Of a DNA stretch of 64,000 nucleotides, positions 1-10,503 are shown in pieces. Below the pieces are notes generated by a model. It was given only the letters and a program-made list of their open reading frames with translations, was not told the DNA's origin and made no database searches. A program made the position numbers and the translations under genes. This DNA is from Argyresthia goedartella (taxonomy: Eukaryota > Arthropoda > Insecta > Lepidoptera > Argyresthiidae), in NCBI GenBank assembly GCA_949825045.1, contig OX463829.1, forward strand, positions 2,604,001-2,668,000, written 5' to 3'. Each line of letters begins with the position of its first letter. The first letter of the stretch is position 1.

Positions 1-71
1 AATCCAGTACCAATCTCGGCCAGATGTTGCTACCCACACGATCGTTTCCAATATGCGAATACTACTAGGCA
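1..71 (-). repeat. SINE-like family S4, copy cut by window edge
   Basis: The minus strand of the first 71 bases matches the 5' part of the repeats at 51947-52322 and 58496-58738: the GGAAACGATCGTG block followed by the GTAGCAACATCTGG block and a GTACTGG block. The rest lies outside the window. No coding content is seen. Confidence 0.7.
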
Positions 72-944
72 ACGGAGCTTTATCTCTAAAGATATCCTAG
101 TATTCAATATCGTCCTTTATTAGTTAACTCAGATCTAACAAACGTTTTGAGTTAGGAAGAAGTTTTTCTAGATGTCAGTAAAACAGAACCTCTCTAATAT
201 TCTATTTATACAGAGCAGATCGAAAAAACCAGCATACAAACTTCTCAACAAGCACTGGCTACCAACTGTCACAAACAGAGAGACCAAAACTCACATAGGG
301 AACCTAGGAATAGCTTCAGAACTCGGCTCACGTAACACTAACTTCTGAAGAGGATTGTACAACAAACTGTACATATGAAAGCTACATTCTTGGACTTTCG
401 TATTTGGCCGTATTTCATGGGTAGTAAGGCGTAGAATCTGCAACGTTGTGTAGCTTAGTTAGATCGCCGTGAATGAAATCAAGATTATTTTTCAGGAGTT
501 TAACAAACCATCGGTAGATAAACAGTGCTTATCAAAACGGAACAATAAGAAAATGGAACTGATTTAAATGAATGTGTGCAACGACTAAGCCATACTTTTT
601 GACTCAATAGAATATCAGGGTTAACTTTTGAACTTGGCACCCATTTAGATCTGAATTATTTTGTTGGTGATGAATTCTCTCGAAGTTGACTCCTTTCATT
701 ACAGTCATGAGGCTGTTTTGATAAGTTATCATCACTTTTTGAAAGAAAATATTTAAAAAAGAGTTTCAAAGACAATTTATGCGCAAAGCTTATTTCTAAA
801 GAGAGATTTCTTGCAGCAGTCCTAGGCAGTACAGAAAAGTTTACATTGCAAGAGGAAAGTCAAAGAGCACAAATTGAACGACTGCGACTCTTGTTGGTGC
901 AGCTGCCGGGTATGCCGCAAGTCCGAAAAATAAGCCGCACTCAT
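72..944. other. no recognisable feature
   Basis: AT-rich sequence with only short chance reading frames. I see no domain, tandem array or terminal repeat here. Confidence 0.5.
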
Positions 945-1295
945 AGGCAACATTTTTATGGGCAACAAATATAATGATCACCAAAATATTTTTTCCTACC
1001 CAAAATGGATAAATGAACACCAAAAGTTGCAAAAAATATCAGGGCAAAATACTGCGGTAGCTTAGGTGAAGGGTAAAGGGGGTGAGCGAGGCAAAGCCCC
1101 CTTTATCCTTCCTGTTAGGTCGAACATGTAAGAACAACAAAAAATACTCAAAACATAAACTTATGTACACAAAACATAAAAAGAAGTTTGGTGATCATTT
1201 ATCCAAACACAATGTGGTGGACATTTATCCATTCTGGCAGTCATTTCGAATTTATTGGTAGTAAAATAGGTGCGTTTTTGGTAATCGTTTAAACA
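945..1295 (-). repeat. foldback repeat family F, copy 1
   Basis: A near-full second copy lies at 45795-46105 in the opposite orientation, and short pieces occur at 56795-56910 and 59208-59315. Each end carries degenerate units resembling GGATAAATGATCACCAAA, in inverted orientation at the two ends (near 955-1015 and 1190-1270). The centre, near 1045-1130, is a GC-richer stretch rich in short complementary segments (GGTAAAGGGGG / CCCCCTTTATCC). No open frame is shared between copies. It is a non-coding mobile repeat of unknown class. Confidence 0.6.
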
Positions 1296-1310
1296 TAAGC
1301 CCTACATTTT

Positions 1311-1566
1311 TATGCCGCCTTTGCTCGAGACTACTGGGGTTTGGGGGACACAAGGGAAAACTTTTGTTAAGGATTTGGGGCACCGCCTAAGGAAAAGAGG
1401 TTTTGACTACCGGTCTTCGGCATATCTGATGCAAAGGATCTCCCTGGCTGTGCAGCGAGGTAATGCTGCCAGCGTCATGAGAGCCTTAGCCTCGGCATTG
1501 TCCCGGGGTGGTTTATTCGGGGAATTGTTTCTTATTGTGTCTTTTTTGTATTTAAATTTAAATTGA
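1311..1566 (+). pseudogene. retroelement C-terminal domain fragment
   Basis: The 84-codon frame contains TTGVWG, a run of LGHRLRKRGFD, and MQRISLAVQRGNAASVM. The last motif recurs at 2516-3026 (minus) and 52395-52560 (minus). I recognise this conserved block from the C-termini of many invertebrate reverse-transcriptase-type hypothetical proteins, but I cannot assign a clade. The frame is truncated upstream and runs into AT-rich DNA downstream, so it is a relic rather than a gene. Confidence 0.5.
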
Positions 1567-2279
1567 CGTAACTTGTGTAGATGTATTTTTGTGTGTAAAT
1601 GATACATACTTTTTCAGTTAATAAATATATATTTTTTTACTACATTATTTATTGCTTTTAGCTACCTTAATATAATAAAAATAAATAAAACCTGTTACTA
1701 CACCCACCAAGAATATTAGTTAATAAAGTAATACAGTAAGGGGGTAAATATAAGATAAAATAAACTTGGTTAAAATGCTGCGTTAGTACGGAACCGTTTA
1801 CGTGTGAGTCCGACTTGCAATTTGCCAAATTTCTATCTGATTGCAACGAAGCAAAATATCTCTATGCAAGCGTAATCACGGGCAAAGAAATACATATGAA
1901 AAATAAATACAAAAATAATAAATAATAATAAATACAATTTTGGTAGGCGTATGTTTATTTTTTTATACAATAATATAATAATAATATAACAATATAAATA
2001 ATAATAACAATAAATCACGGTTTTCAGATTTTTCCCTTCATGTTCGTATAATTTCCAACCTGAATGCTTAATTTGGAGCTTCTAGGTTATCTGGAAGTGG
2101 GTTAGGTTTTTGATCTATAAGTCAGTTGGTCACTGATAAAAATGTAGTTTTGAACGTTACTGAAAGTTCACTGTTAGATTGTCACCAAATTTCAGAACCG
2201 TCGCCCACATTTCTGAAATTTGGTATCCGGTGTAATCTCAGGAGCTTTAATGTAAAGGCCATTTTTTTTGGGTTTGGTT
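1567..2279. other. AT-rich intergenic stretch
   Basis: Very AT-rich, with ATA/TAA-rich runs at 1600-1700 and 1905-2015. I see no gene or terminal repeats. Confidence 0.5.
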
Positions 2280-2425
2280 TGTGTAATATGTAATGTAATA
2301 CACAGGTGGTGCTGAAAAAAAAACCGGGTCTTGGATCTTTATACATATATGTGTGATGTCGCTGTTTTTGGTACCCACGACTCAGGGTATTCTAGTGTGG
2401 GGCCAGAAGCAATATATGTAAATGT
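2280..2425 (+). repeat. SINE family S2, 3' part
   Basis: It matches the 3' half of the tRNA-derived repeats at 43416-43620 and 55998-56205: a TGTGTGATGTCGCTGTTT block, a block around ACGACTCAGGGTATTCTAGTG, and GGCCAGAAGCAAT. The tRNA-like head is missing. Confidence 0.65.
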
Positions 2426-2515
2426 CACTTTAATTTAGTTAGGTAATAGAATAACAATAAACTACTTCTTCAGTTTATCTACAAAAGTACAGAAATATAT
2501 GAAAAAATAAAGAAA

Positions 2516-3060
2516 TTAATTTAAATAAAAAATCTGGGCCAGATCGCTGCCGCAGTCGGCGGTCAGGGTGCCCAGAAGGCTGGCGGCGTTGCCTCGCTGT
2601 ATGGCGAGACTCAGCCGTTGCCCAAGGAAGGCTCCTGCTCTCTGGTCACACGAGGCGTCCACTAGGCGCTTAGAGAGCTCTTTAAAAAGTTCTCGCGCTT
2701 CCGGACCCCATGGCCCGTGTTTCGACGCCAAAAGGAACAAATATGTAGCCCAGCCCAAGAGCTGAATATTTGAGCCTCTTTTTGCCTTCCGCGGTCGCCG
2801 CTGCCGCGCCAGCCTTACGGGCGGTCGCCTGCACGTGGACCTGAGCCAGCGTGTCCACGCAGGTTGCGTCCCACACAAGCGACCGCCCGTTTTTCCACGG
2901 GATGAGTGTCATTCCGTCCGGCCTTTTGCCATGACATCGTTCAGTGCGGCGTGGCGCAACAGACGGCCTGCGCTGCGGCGGCATGCCAGGCCATGGTGGC
3001 CCAGCTGGTCCACGCCTCCTCCACAACGGCAGCGATGTGGCTCATTTGTTTTGCCCCCAT
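2516..3060 (-). pseudogene. retroelement C-terminal domain, frameshifted
   Basis: Two overlapping minus frames together give a longer version of the domain at 1311-1566. The upstream frame reads GMTLIPWKNGRSLVWDATC, then KKRLKYSALGLGYIFVPFGVETRAMG. The downstream frame reads WGPEARELFKELSKRLVDAS, then QRLSLAIQRGNAASLLGTL. The switch between frames near 2690-2750 marks a frameshift. The segment is GC-rich compared with its neighbours, as expected of inserted coding DNA. The WDATC and AIQRGNAAS motifs recur in many animal retroelement-associated proteins. Exact clade not determined. Confidence 0.6.
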
Positions 3061-3227
3061 CCTGTAAATGTTTATGTTTATGTTTTACATTTCCCCGCAT
3101 CCCCGATTTTAATTCAGAAATATATATTAAATGGCTTTCAAATGCATATTAGCATTGAAACTGCGTATTGTTCATACAAACTTCGTATAATACTGGATAA
3201 TGTTATAAAAATTAAAACATGTAAATA

Positions 3228-3377
3228 CAGGCACATACATTGCTTCTGAACCCACACTAGGATACCCTGTATCGTGGGAAGCAGATCTTAGTTTTTTCTT
3301 TTATCCCTAGCTGGGGATCAAACCCGGGACTCTCGCACGGTAGGCAGAGCCACAACAGCAGCGCCACAGAGGTCGTC
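3228..3377 (-). repeat. tRNA-derived SINE family S2
   Basis: On the minus strand the head reads CTCTGTGGCGC (A-box region), followed by a B-box-like GGTTTGATCCC and then the family body (CGATACAGGGTATCCTAGTG, CAGAAGCAATG). The B box has one mismatch to GGTTCGATCCC. It is an aged copy. Confidence 0.7.
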
Positions 3378-5041
3378 ATAACAAATCTTTCGCCTTAACG
3401 CTGTACAAGGGTCTGTCCACTAGATGCCCACAAAACTTTCAACATTAAGGGTTTGTTATGAAGTCCAAAACCAGTAAAAAAATGGATACTACTTATCTAG
3501 ACATGCGCAAAACAGCGCAGTTAGAAGTGATGTGATATGGCATCGCATTTTGAAATTTTGGTTGTTCCGAACGGAAAACGACTACATCCGAACTCATCAT
3601 CCAAGACTTGATTTTGATTTGGCCCAAAACTTATAAAGAGCTCAGAGTTCAACTCATCTGGTGTGATGCTCTATTATGTAATATCCAGTGTATCATGATC
3701 CTTCGCTACGGTTGAACTGTATCACAGGGCTCAAATTAAGTTAGTTAAATAGTTCTGTAGTATAGTGATGTTTCCTAGTGTGATAGTTGTGATGCCCGAT
3801 TCTATGAAGAAATGCGTAATATTTCATGACACGGTTCTGTGATATGACTTTTGTGATATTACGAGCATTACCTACACACCTCTAATACTATTTCTTATGA
3901 TGACGTCGTGTCGACCTATATGAAGTGACGTGGCATGCAACTGACAAAGGCCACGTTTGCACGGCATGTTCTACCCAATTCAAAATTGAACGATTGGGTA
4001 ATTGGGTATCCTTAAGGACGTGCCTTGGGCACCGCGCCTAAGAAACATTAAAAAAAAGTAATAACAATTGAAGCTATTGTGTATTGTGCACGAAATAGGG
4101 AATTGAGGGATATTCACTAAACCCGTCCGTTCCACGTAACTCGTATTACCTGAAATCCCGCTAACGACCAGACTAAATATACCAATAACCGTAACAGAGG
4201 TAATAAACCGGAAAAAACCGGTAAAGTACGGTTTTGGTTCCGCAGTACTTTATGGTATTGCACTTCATATATCACAGGCCGTTTGGTATTTCGGTATGGC
4301 AATATGATTATTTTGGCACTCTCGCATATTCCGCTCTGGAATATGATTGAATCTAGGGGAGAGATAAACTGTAGAGATTGAAATTATAATTTCTTGCTGC
4401 AGCCCTTTGATATAGTTCTTGTAGTAAGAAAATATTGTAGGCCAAAACATTAAAATAAAATAAAATAAATATATGTTATGTTATGGCTATGTTATTGTTG
4501 TGGAAATTCTGTTGGGAAAACAAAATAGGAAATAAAAAAAAAACAAAAAAATATATATTCACAGATGTTGAATGTTGAGGATATGTGTGTGATGTTCCCA
4601 TTTCTGGTTCCCGCAATATAGGGTATAGATTAGTATTTATATTTATACATTTTGATATATCTTTCTCCGTAAAATTGTGAAAGCCGTTCGTGTATAAACT
4701 TACGATATTTTTCTCGTTAGTTTATAAACTGTCGATAAATTGTAAACTGTACCATACAGCTAACAACATAACGCGTTAGTTTATAATCAGACCGTGAAAT
4801 TTTGAACTGGTTTAAACTTTAATTGCAAATTAAATATCAGAGCGAATTGGTGGGTCAATTCAGGGAAAGCCTCAATTAGGTTGACATGTAAATACAAATT
4901 AAAACATACATTTTAAACCGGGCGGTCTCACTCTCATGCGTTAGTTTAGAAACACAATATTACGGTGACCCATCGACTAAGTAACTAATTTCAAAATAAT
5001 GCTTATAATAAAATCAATTCAATACCTACCTCGTTAATGCA
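3378..5041. other. mostly featureless; S2 fragment near 4580-4635
   Basis: No coding region is recognised. A short plus-strand piece near 4580-4635 (GTGTGTGATGTTCCC, GTTCCCGCAATATAGGGTA) resembles the 3' part of SINE S2. A small imperfect palindrome built on GATTGGGTAATTGGGTATCC-like sequence sits near 3975-4010. The stretch 4690-5000 repeats the words GTTAGTTTATAA and TGTAAACTG without a clear unit. Confidence 0.45.
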
Positions 5042-5263
5042 ATGTACATATATATGGTATTATTGCAACTGTTAAGAAAGAACAAATGGTTGAGAAGTGA
5101 AAGACAAATTTTAGCGAGAGTTTTCTTACGAAACTCTAAAAATGATATATACTTTTGCTCAATGGACTGGTCCATAGAAAACGAACACGAGTTACTTCAG
5201 TTCGAGAAAAAAGGGAATCTAACAAAAGGAAAACTCGTTATGTGGGAAGAAGCTCAACTATAA
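5042..5263 (+). other. 73-codon orphan frame running into a minisatellite
   Basis: The frame is hydrophilic (LRKNKWLRSERQ, SMDWSIENEHELLQFEKKG) and ends inside the first 70-bp repeat unit, which supplies VMWEEAQL and the stop. I recognise no family. It could be a real 3' coding end or chance. No splice or promoter signals can be argued. Confidence 0.2.
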
Positions 5264-5800
5264 CACGTATCATTCACGGCACTTAACCTTTAGAGCTCTG
5301 GACCTGTTTATGTGGGAAGAAGCTCAACTATAACACGTATCATTCACGGCACTTAACCTTTAGAGCTCTGGACCTGTTTATGTGGGAAGAAGCTCAACTA
5401 TAACACGTATCATTCACGGCACTTAACCTTTAGAGCTCTGGACCTGTTTATGTGGGAAGAAGCTCAACTATAACACGTATCATTCACGGCACTTAACCTT
5501 TAGAGCTCTGGACCTGTTTATGTGGGAAGAAGCTCAACTATTACACGTATCATTCACGGCACTTAACCTTTAGAGCTCTGGACCTGTTTATGTGGGAAGA
5601 AGCTCAACTATAACACGTATCGTTCACCGCACTTAACCTTTAGAGCTCTGGACCTGTTTATGTGGGAAGAAGCTCAACTATAACACGTATCATTCACGGC
5701 ACTTAACCTTTAGAGCTCTGGACCTGTTTATGTGGGAAGAAGCTCAACTATAACACGTATCGTTCACGGCACTTAACCTTTAGAGCTCTGGACCTGTTTA
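5241..5800. repeat. minisatellite, 70-bp unit x 8
   Basis: Eight head-to-tail units begin at 5241, 5311, 5381, 5451, 5521, 5591, 5661 and 5731. Each starts TGTGGGAAGAAGCTCAACTA and ends GGACCTGTTTA. Units are almost identical: single changes occur near 5541, 5622-5627 and 5762. The array starts at once inside the preceding frame and ends cleanly at 5800, followed by unrelated sequence. Confidence 0.95.
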
Positions 5801-5864
5801 TGAAGCTTCGCTATTCTGAACCCCATGTCATTTTAATAAAATTCAAAACCCATATGTAAGGGTG

Positions 5865-6480
5865 CAATGACACCACAGTGGCGTCACCAGGGCTTGAGGG
5901 GTTTATATCAATGACACCACAGTGGCGTCACCAGGGCTTGAGGGGTTTATATCAATGACACCACAGTGGCGTCACCAGGGCTTGAGGGGTTTATATCAAT
6001 GACACCACAGTGGCGTCACCAGGGCTTGAGGGGTTTATATCAATGACACCACAGTGGCGTCACCAGGGCTTGAGGGGTTTATATCAATGACACCACAGTG
6101 GCGTCACCAGGGCTTGAGGGGTTTATATCAATGACACCACAGTGGCGTCACCAGGGCTTGAGGGGTTTATATCAATGACACCACAGTGGCGTCACCAGGG
6201 CTTGAGGGGTTTATATCAATGACACCACAGTGGCGTCACCAGGGCTTGAGGGGTTTATATCAATGACACCACAGTGGCGTCACCAGGGCTTGAGGGGTTT
6301 ATATCAATGACACCACAGTGGCGTCACCAGGGCTTGAGGGGTTTATATCAATGACACCACAGTGGCGTCACCAGGGCTTGAGAGGTTTATATCAATGACA
6401 CCACAGTGGCGTCACCAGAGCTTGAGGGGTTTATATCAATGACACCACAGTGGCGTCACCAGGGCTTGAGGGGTTTATAT
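5865..6480. repeat. minisatellite, 44-bp unit x 14
   Basis: Fourteen head-to-tail 44-bp units run from CAATGACACCACAG at 5865 to the last unit at 6437-6480. Near-identical, with changes only near 6382 and 6419. Each unit contains the 19-bp imperfect palindrome TGACACCACAGTGGCGTCA (arms TGACxCCAC / GTGGxGTCA). There are no spacers of varying sequence. Only 64 bp separate it from the 70-bp array. Confidence 0.95.
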
Positions 6481-6583
6481 CATTCGCCTCTTTGAATGTG
6501 ATTTTACATGGTGCCATTTACACAGTAACGCCCAACCCAGGGTTGTTTTCAACGTGACACTGAAGCAAAAAAATAAATATATA

Positions 6584-6787
6584 TGTCACCGGAAAATAAT
6601 ACGATCCGCAAGTTTATAAATTTCCTAGGAAATCAGACCTAGGAAATTTATAAACTTTCTTCTAGATTATATTAGGCTAGGTTAGGTTATGTTAGGTTAG
6701 GTTAGGTTAGGTTAGTATGTTTATAAACTTGCGGAAAAAAAATTAGGAAATTTATAAACTTGCGGATCGTATTATTTTCCGGTGACA
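6584..6787. mobile_element. MITE with perfect 44-bp TIRs and TTAGG core
   Basis: The first 44 bases (TGTCACCGGAAAATAATACG...) are exactly the reverse complement of the last 44 (...TTATTTTCCGGTGACA). The arms flank a core containing a further inner palindrome (6612-6660) and an in-phase array of eight TTAGG-type pentamers at 6672-6711. No coding capacity. Flanks are AT-rich (TATA words), so the target duplication is not certain. Confidence 0.85.
6672..6715 (+). repeat. interstitial TTAGG array
   Basis: Read in phase from 6672 the pentamers are TTAGG, CTAGG, TTAGG, TTATG, TTAGG x4 and a partial unit. TTAGG is the canonical insect telomere repeat. Here it forms the core of the MITE at 6584-6787, so it is interstitial rather than terminal. 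Confidence 0.8.
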
Positions 6788-6842
6788 TTTATATAATTTT
6801 TTCATCGAGAATTATGTAAAAATCACAATTTGGAGGTTCGGT

Positions 6843-7046
6843 GTCTTGAATGACACGTTTAGCTATAGGTCTCTGCTACTATCGCTACATAATAGTATTA
6901 GTAGTCGTAAAAAAGCCTCCATCAATCCGCATTGAGCCAGCGTGGTGGAGTCTGGCTCAATCTTACACGAATCCGGGTAAAGGCTTATGCGCCTCGGAGG
7001 GGACAGTAATGGGCTACATTAATTATAAATATTGCCATAGGATATA
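6843..7046 (+). repeat. SINE-like family S4, 3' part
   Basis: It matches the 3' part of the 51947-52322 copy: GAATGACACG, CTACTATCGCTA, AGTAGTCGTAAA, CCTCCATCAATCCGCATTGAG, GGGTAAAGGCTTATGCG, GGGGACAGTAATGGGCTACAT. The 5' part is missing. Confidence 0.7.
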
Positions 7047-7309
7047 AATACAAGAGATATGAATGAACCTCTTTGACTGACACTAACTTCTTGATTCGAC
7101 AACTCAAATCCACGGTAAAACCTTCGTTATTTTTATCAAATTAAATTTTAGTGTTTGGGATGCACAGACGACAGCTCTGAGATACTCAAAGTCATTGCTT
7201 TAACATATATGATATATGAGGGTAATACCTGCATCCGTACTCGATTTACCCCTAGTGAACCGTACTGTTTGGCGTGGAGTTGTTTTGTACGATTGAAGTG
7301 TGAGGGCAT

Positions 7310-7560
7310 TTGATTGAAATCTTTTCAAATATTTTACTTAGTGCTGGAAGAACGGATATTGGTCTGAAATTTGAAGGATCACCCGACTTGAACAGAGGTA
7401 TCAGTTTACTGTGCTTCATGAGGAAGGCTCCATCGTCAACACATTTATATAAGCTAAGTGTGGGGCTTTAACTAAAATAACTGAACCAATGAGTTTGCCT
7501 AATATACCTCAAAGGCCTTCAGTATTTCTTTAAGTTAAGTAATCTAAACGTTTTGACAAT
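7310..7560 (-). pseudogene. LINE reverse transcriptase fragment
   Basis: Reverse translation of 7321-7440 gives an open stretch containing AFLMKHSKLIPLFKSGD followed by FRPISVLPALSKIFEK. This is the N-terminal RT motif block (K-x-IPLFKxGDxxxxxNFRPISLLPxxSKIxEK) of Jockey/CR1-type non-LTR retrotransposons. Further upstream the reading is broken by stops. It is a short dead fragment. Confidence 0.8.
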
Positions 7561-7564
7561 GTCC

Positions 7565-8472
7565 TGGGGATCTACATGATACAATTTAAAATCTACATTA
7601 CTGATACACTAGTGCTGTTTCTTAACAAAGTCTCTGCTTCATATAGAGATAGAGGATAGGAGTCACTCAGAAACACCGCATTGCGCTCCATGACTCGTAT
7701 CATAGACGTGGATGCACAGAGTGCCAAACTCAAGTGAGTGATTGTCAAGAGAAGGAAAAATATAGGGTTGTGTGGACTAGAAGTGGGAAGGCCTTAGCCC
7801 AGCTGTGGGAAACTTCACAGGCTAGATAAAAAGAACGATTATCAAAAACACAAACTTAAACCATGATTAGTTTTGTATTAACAGAAAAATACTTAAAATG
7901 ATTTGTAAATCCAACGATCACGCGGTTGGCAACGCCCTAAAGGAGCTGCACAATAAGCTACTTGCGGGCGTCGAGTTATAGGCTGGGCGCCTGTAAATTA
8001 TAATTATAATGGCACCAACTTTTTGCGCCGTTTCCTCCGCTTAAATGCTCGAATGGCATGTTAAACGGTTTATGCGGCAATATTAAATGGAAGATTCAGA
8101 CGGCTGCCCCTGATATATTTTACAGCAGAAAGTTGAAGGACTCGGAAAAAACTTCATACAATAACCAAGTTTGTGGCGAGAAAATGGACACATATTTTTA
8201 ATATATTTCAGGAATTTTTGACTTCTTTCTGACATAATATTTTATTATTACTTCATGCAAAATCTTGATTTATACCAAGTTCAAATCAACAAGATAAGTA
8301 GGGACCTTATATAACAAAGAAAATTACATTTGATGGCACAAGCATTTATTGATGATGATTCAGAATATAGAAACGAATCAAATCATACTGTTCATTCTAT
8401 CTTGATTTTGTTTTTCCATTTGCGATCTACTTATTTATATATTACATGAGAATAAATCATTGTTTTATAATT
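7565..8472. other. no recognisable feature
   Basis: No domain, array or inverted-repeat pair seen. The base composition is ordinary for the window. Confidence 0.4.
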
Positions 8473-8740
8473 AGCGAGCTCCGAGGTCTAGCTGCTCTTG
8501 CTAGCTTTTAACGCTGGAGATGCGGCTTCGAATCCGGTGATGACTATGTCCCAATGAGATAATTTGCCTTATGTACATCGTACGGACATTCTAACGATGA
8601 TGGAAAACATCGTGAGGAAACCTTCATATATCCATAGCTGCGGCGATAGGCTAGCACCCTGTCGCGCTAAATTGAGTGGTGAATAAATTGCTAAACGTGT
8701 CTGCCACCCCGCATCATTGGGGAAGGCGTGTCACAGAAGT
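8473..8740 (+). repeat. tRNA-derived SINE family S3
   Basis: The head reads GCTCCGAGGTCTAGCTG, then a B-box-like GCTTCGAATCCGG. The body carries the family signature GATGGAAAACATCGTGAGG followed by AAACCTTCAT, then GCGGCGATAGGCTAGC. Other copies lie at 23328-23440, 48420-48690 and 54340-54560. Confidence 0.8.
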
Positions 8741-9371
8741 TGTCAACAGATGTCATCACGGTTCCCAGAAGCAATGGACATTCGATCCTGCATCGCATAA
8801 GAGAAGTTTCTTTAGTTACTGACTATCTACGGAACGTCTGAGCATAAGCTGTCGGACCAGTAGTCCCCAGGCGTACCAACCTGGGGCGCGGGGATCTCCC
8901 TTTTAAGTACTAAATAATTATCCACAGCCAATGCATCCACCGGAGACCTCTCTAGGGTAAGGTTGTTCTTGTAAATAATTATGTACTTGATTCTTGAACA
9001 TACCACAACTTTGGTCAGCTGATGAAAAGTCAACCTGCAAATATTAAGAAATACATAAGTTATCATAACGACAACGTTCTCGTCCGAAAATGAGGATAAT
9101 AGTAACACAATTTGCGACCGACGTAATTAGTTTACATTGTACATAGGCATAATTAACACGAGGACTTGTAGTGAAAACACTGGGGAACAAAGTTCAAAGT
9201 TCAACCCCACGTCTGGCTCATGCGAAGTTGAACATGGAAGAAACTATTTTTTTTTGCGTATCATGGTTTACATTGTCTAAAATGTATAATTTCAGTTTCA
9301 CATGATATAACCCAAATTCTGTATGCAAATGATATACACATTTACAAAACTTTTTTATTTTTATAATAATA
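8741..9371. other. no recognisable feature
   Basis: Contains one 93-codon minus frame (8827-9108) with no family resemblance. Nothing else noted. Confidence 0.4.
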
Positions 9372-9612
9372 CCTTGAACACTTTTTACACACATTGATCT
9401 AGCCCTAAGCTAGGATTCCCTATATCTTGGGTACCTACTAGACAACGATACACATAGTTATATAGATAAATATTATACTTAGATAGATAAACAACCATGA
9501 CTAGGGTACAAACATCCGTTGTCATCAAACAAATATTTGCCCCCACCGGGACTCGAAACCGGGACCTTGGGCTTCGTAGGCAGGGTAACTGTCAACTCCG
9601 CCATTCGGGTCG
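9372..9612 (-). repeat. tRNA-derived SINE family S1
   Basis: On the minus strand the head begins CGACCCGAATGGC. The B box is interrupted (GGTTTCGAGTCCC). Then come the body (ATCCGTTTGTAC-type block, TAGATAGATAAAC repeats) and the tail GGAATCCTAGCTTAGGGCTA. One of at least seven copies in the window. Confidence 0.85.
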
Positions 9613-9619
9613 ACTTAAG

Positions 9620-9770
9620 TACTTGTTATTTATTAACATTTCAACTCTTCGGCATAACACTGCCGCTTACGAACATTCGTTTAGGTTAAGGGCAATCAGA
9701 CTGTGGAACGCACTTCCCTGCCTTCCTTTCTCTTCCATAATAAATACTATATCTTTGAATGATATATGAT
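9620..9770 (+). pseudogene. LINE ORF2 C-terminal fragment
   Basis: The plus frame ends RHNTAAYEHSFRLRAIRLW, NALPCLPFSSII. The pattern SFxxRxIRLWNALP near the end of the protein is typical of Jockey/CR1-type non-LTR retrotransposons. It directly abuts the S1 SINE, suggesting the SINE inserted next to or into it. Confidence 0.65.
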
Positions 9771-10103
9771 ATATATATGGTATATTATAGTTTATACTGT
9801 ATGTGCATTCTATATATTATATTTTATATAGTTGAGGTATATATTTTATTTATAAGGTTTATTTTTATTATATTTTGAAAGTAATTTTCGTCGATAAATT
9901 GTAAACGAGAGCGACAGGATTCAAAATGTTTGTTTCTTTTGTTCTTAAATGACAACCTTACTTGAGGGATAAATGGGAATTCGCATTGCCGCCGTTAGTC
10001 CGTCACCTACTCACCAATTTGCCCTGGTATAACCAGTTCACAATATATAGGTTTGATTATTAACTACAATCTGAATAATACAGTATTATAACGTTAAAGA
10101 TTA
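9771..10103. other. AT-rich, no gene
   Basis: TATATA-rich to 9860, then unique-looking DNA. Nothing recognised. Confidence 0.4.
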
Positions 10104-10330
10104 GTGAGGGATCTGGGAGTACTACCAGATGAAAAACTGCCTTTTCCTCCTTATTATGATATTATTATCAAGGCTCGACAAATGTTAGGTTTAATAATTG
10201 GGACTACACAAGACTTCAAATGACCCTTCAGCCTCATACAACTATACAAAAGCCTTGTCAGAAGTAAACTTGAGTATGGCTGTCAGGGCAGGTCGCCATT
10301 ATATGCTTACCATACAGGTCCAACATAAAC
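10104..10330 (+). pseudogene. LINE RT C-terminal fragment
   Basis: Translation from 10104 gives VRDLGVLPDEKLPFPPYYDI, KARQMLGLI, then after one stop LIQLYKSLVRSKLEYGCQ and SPLYAYH. This is the block VRDLGVxxDxKLxF / LYKSLVRSxLEYxxxxWSP that follows the RT core in Jockey/CR1-type LINEs. An internal stop near 10217 and loss of flanking motifs mark it as a relic. Confidence 0.8.
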
Positions 10331-10439
10331 TGCTGAATGTGTGTGTTGTCGTACCATTATAATCTGGGCTGTGAACTTACTACATAGTTACTATGACAAA
10401 AGAAAAAAAATTATATAGCAATTTAACCTGAAAATAAAA

Positions 10440-10498
10440 TTGTTATGATACATACTTACCTCGCTTTGAGCGTATAATATGGAGTAGGATACTTAAGT
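10440..10498 (+). repeat. outer end of DIRS right inverted terminal repeat
   Basis: It begins near ATACATACTTACCTCGCTTTG and continues across the BEL insertion at 17079. It matches, inverted, the outer end of the repeat at 22640-22890 (CAAAGCAGGGTAACGTA on plus), with similar spacing. Confidence 0.6.
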
Positions 10499-10503
10499 TC
10501 CTT
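10499..10503. other. BEL left target-site duplication TCCTT
   Basis: TCCTT immediately precedes the left LTR and is repeated at 17074-17078 immediately after the right LTR. Five bases is the usual target duplication length of BEL/Pao integrases. Confidence 0.85.

Noticed and set aside
5241..6480. CRISPR-like array
   Set aside because: Units are contiguous 70- and 44-bp tandem repeats without variable spacers, in an insect-type genome.
6672..6715. True telomere end
   Set aside because: Only eight units, enclosed by terminal inverted repeats and flanked by unrelated sequence.
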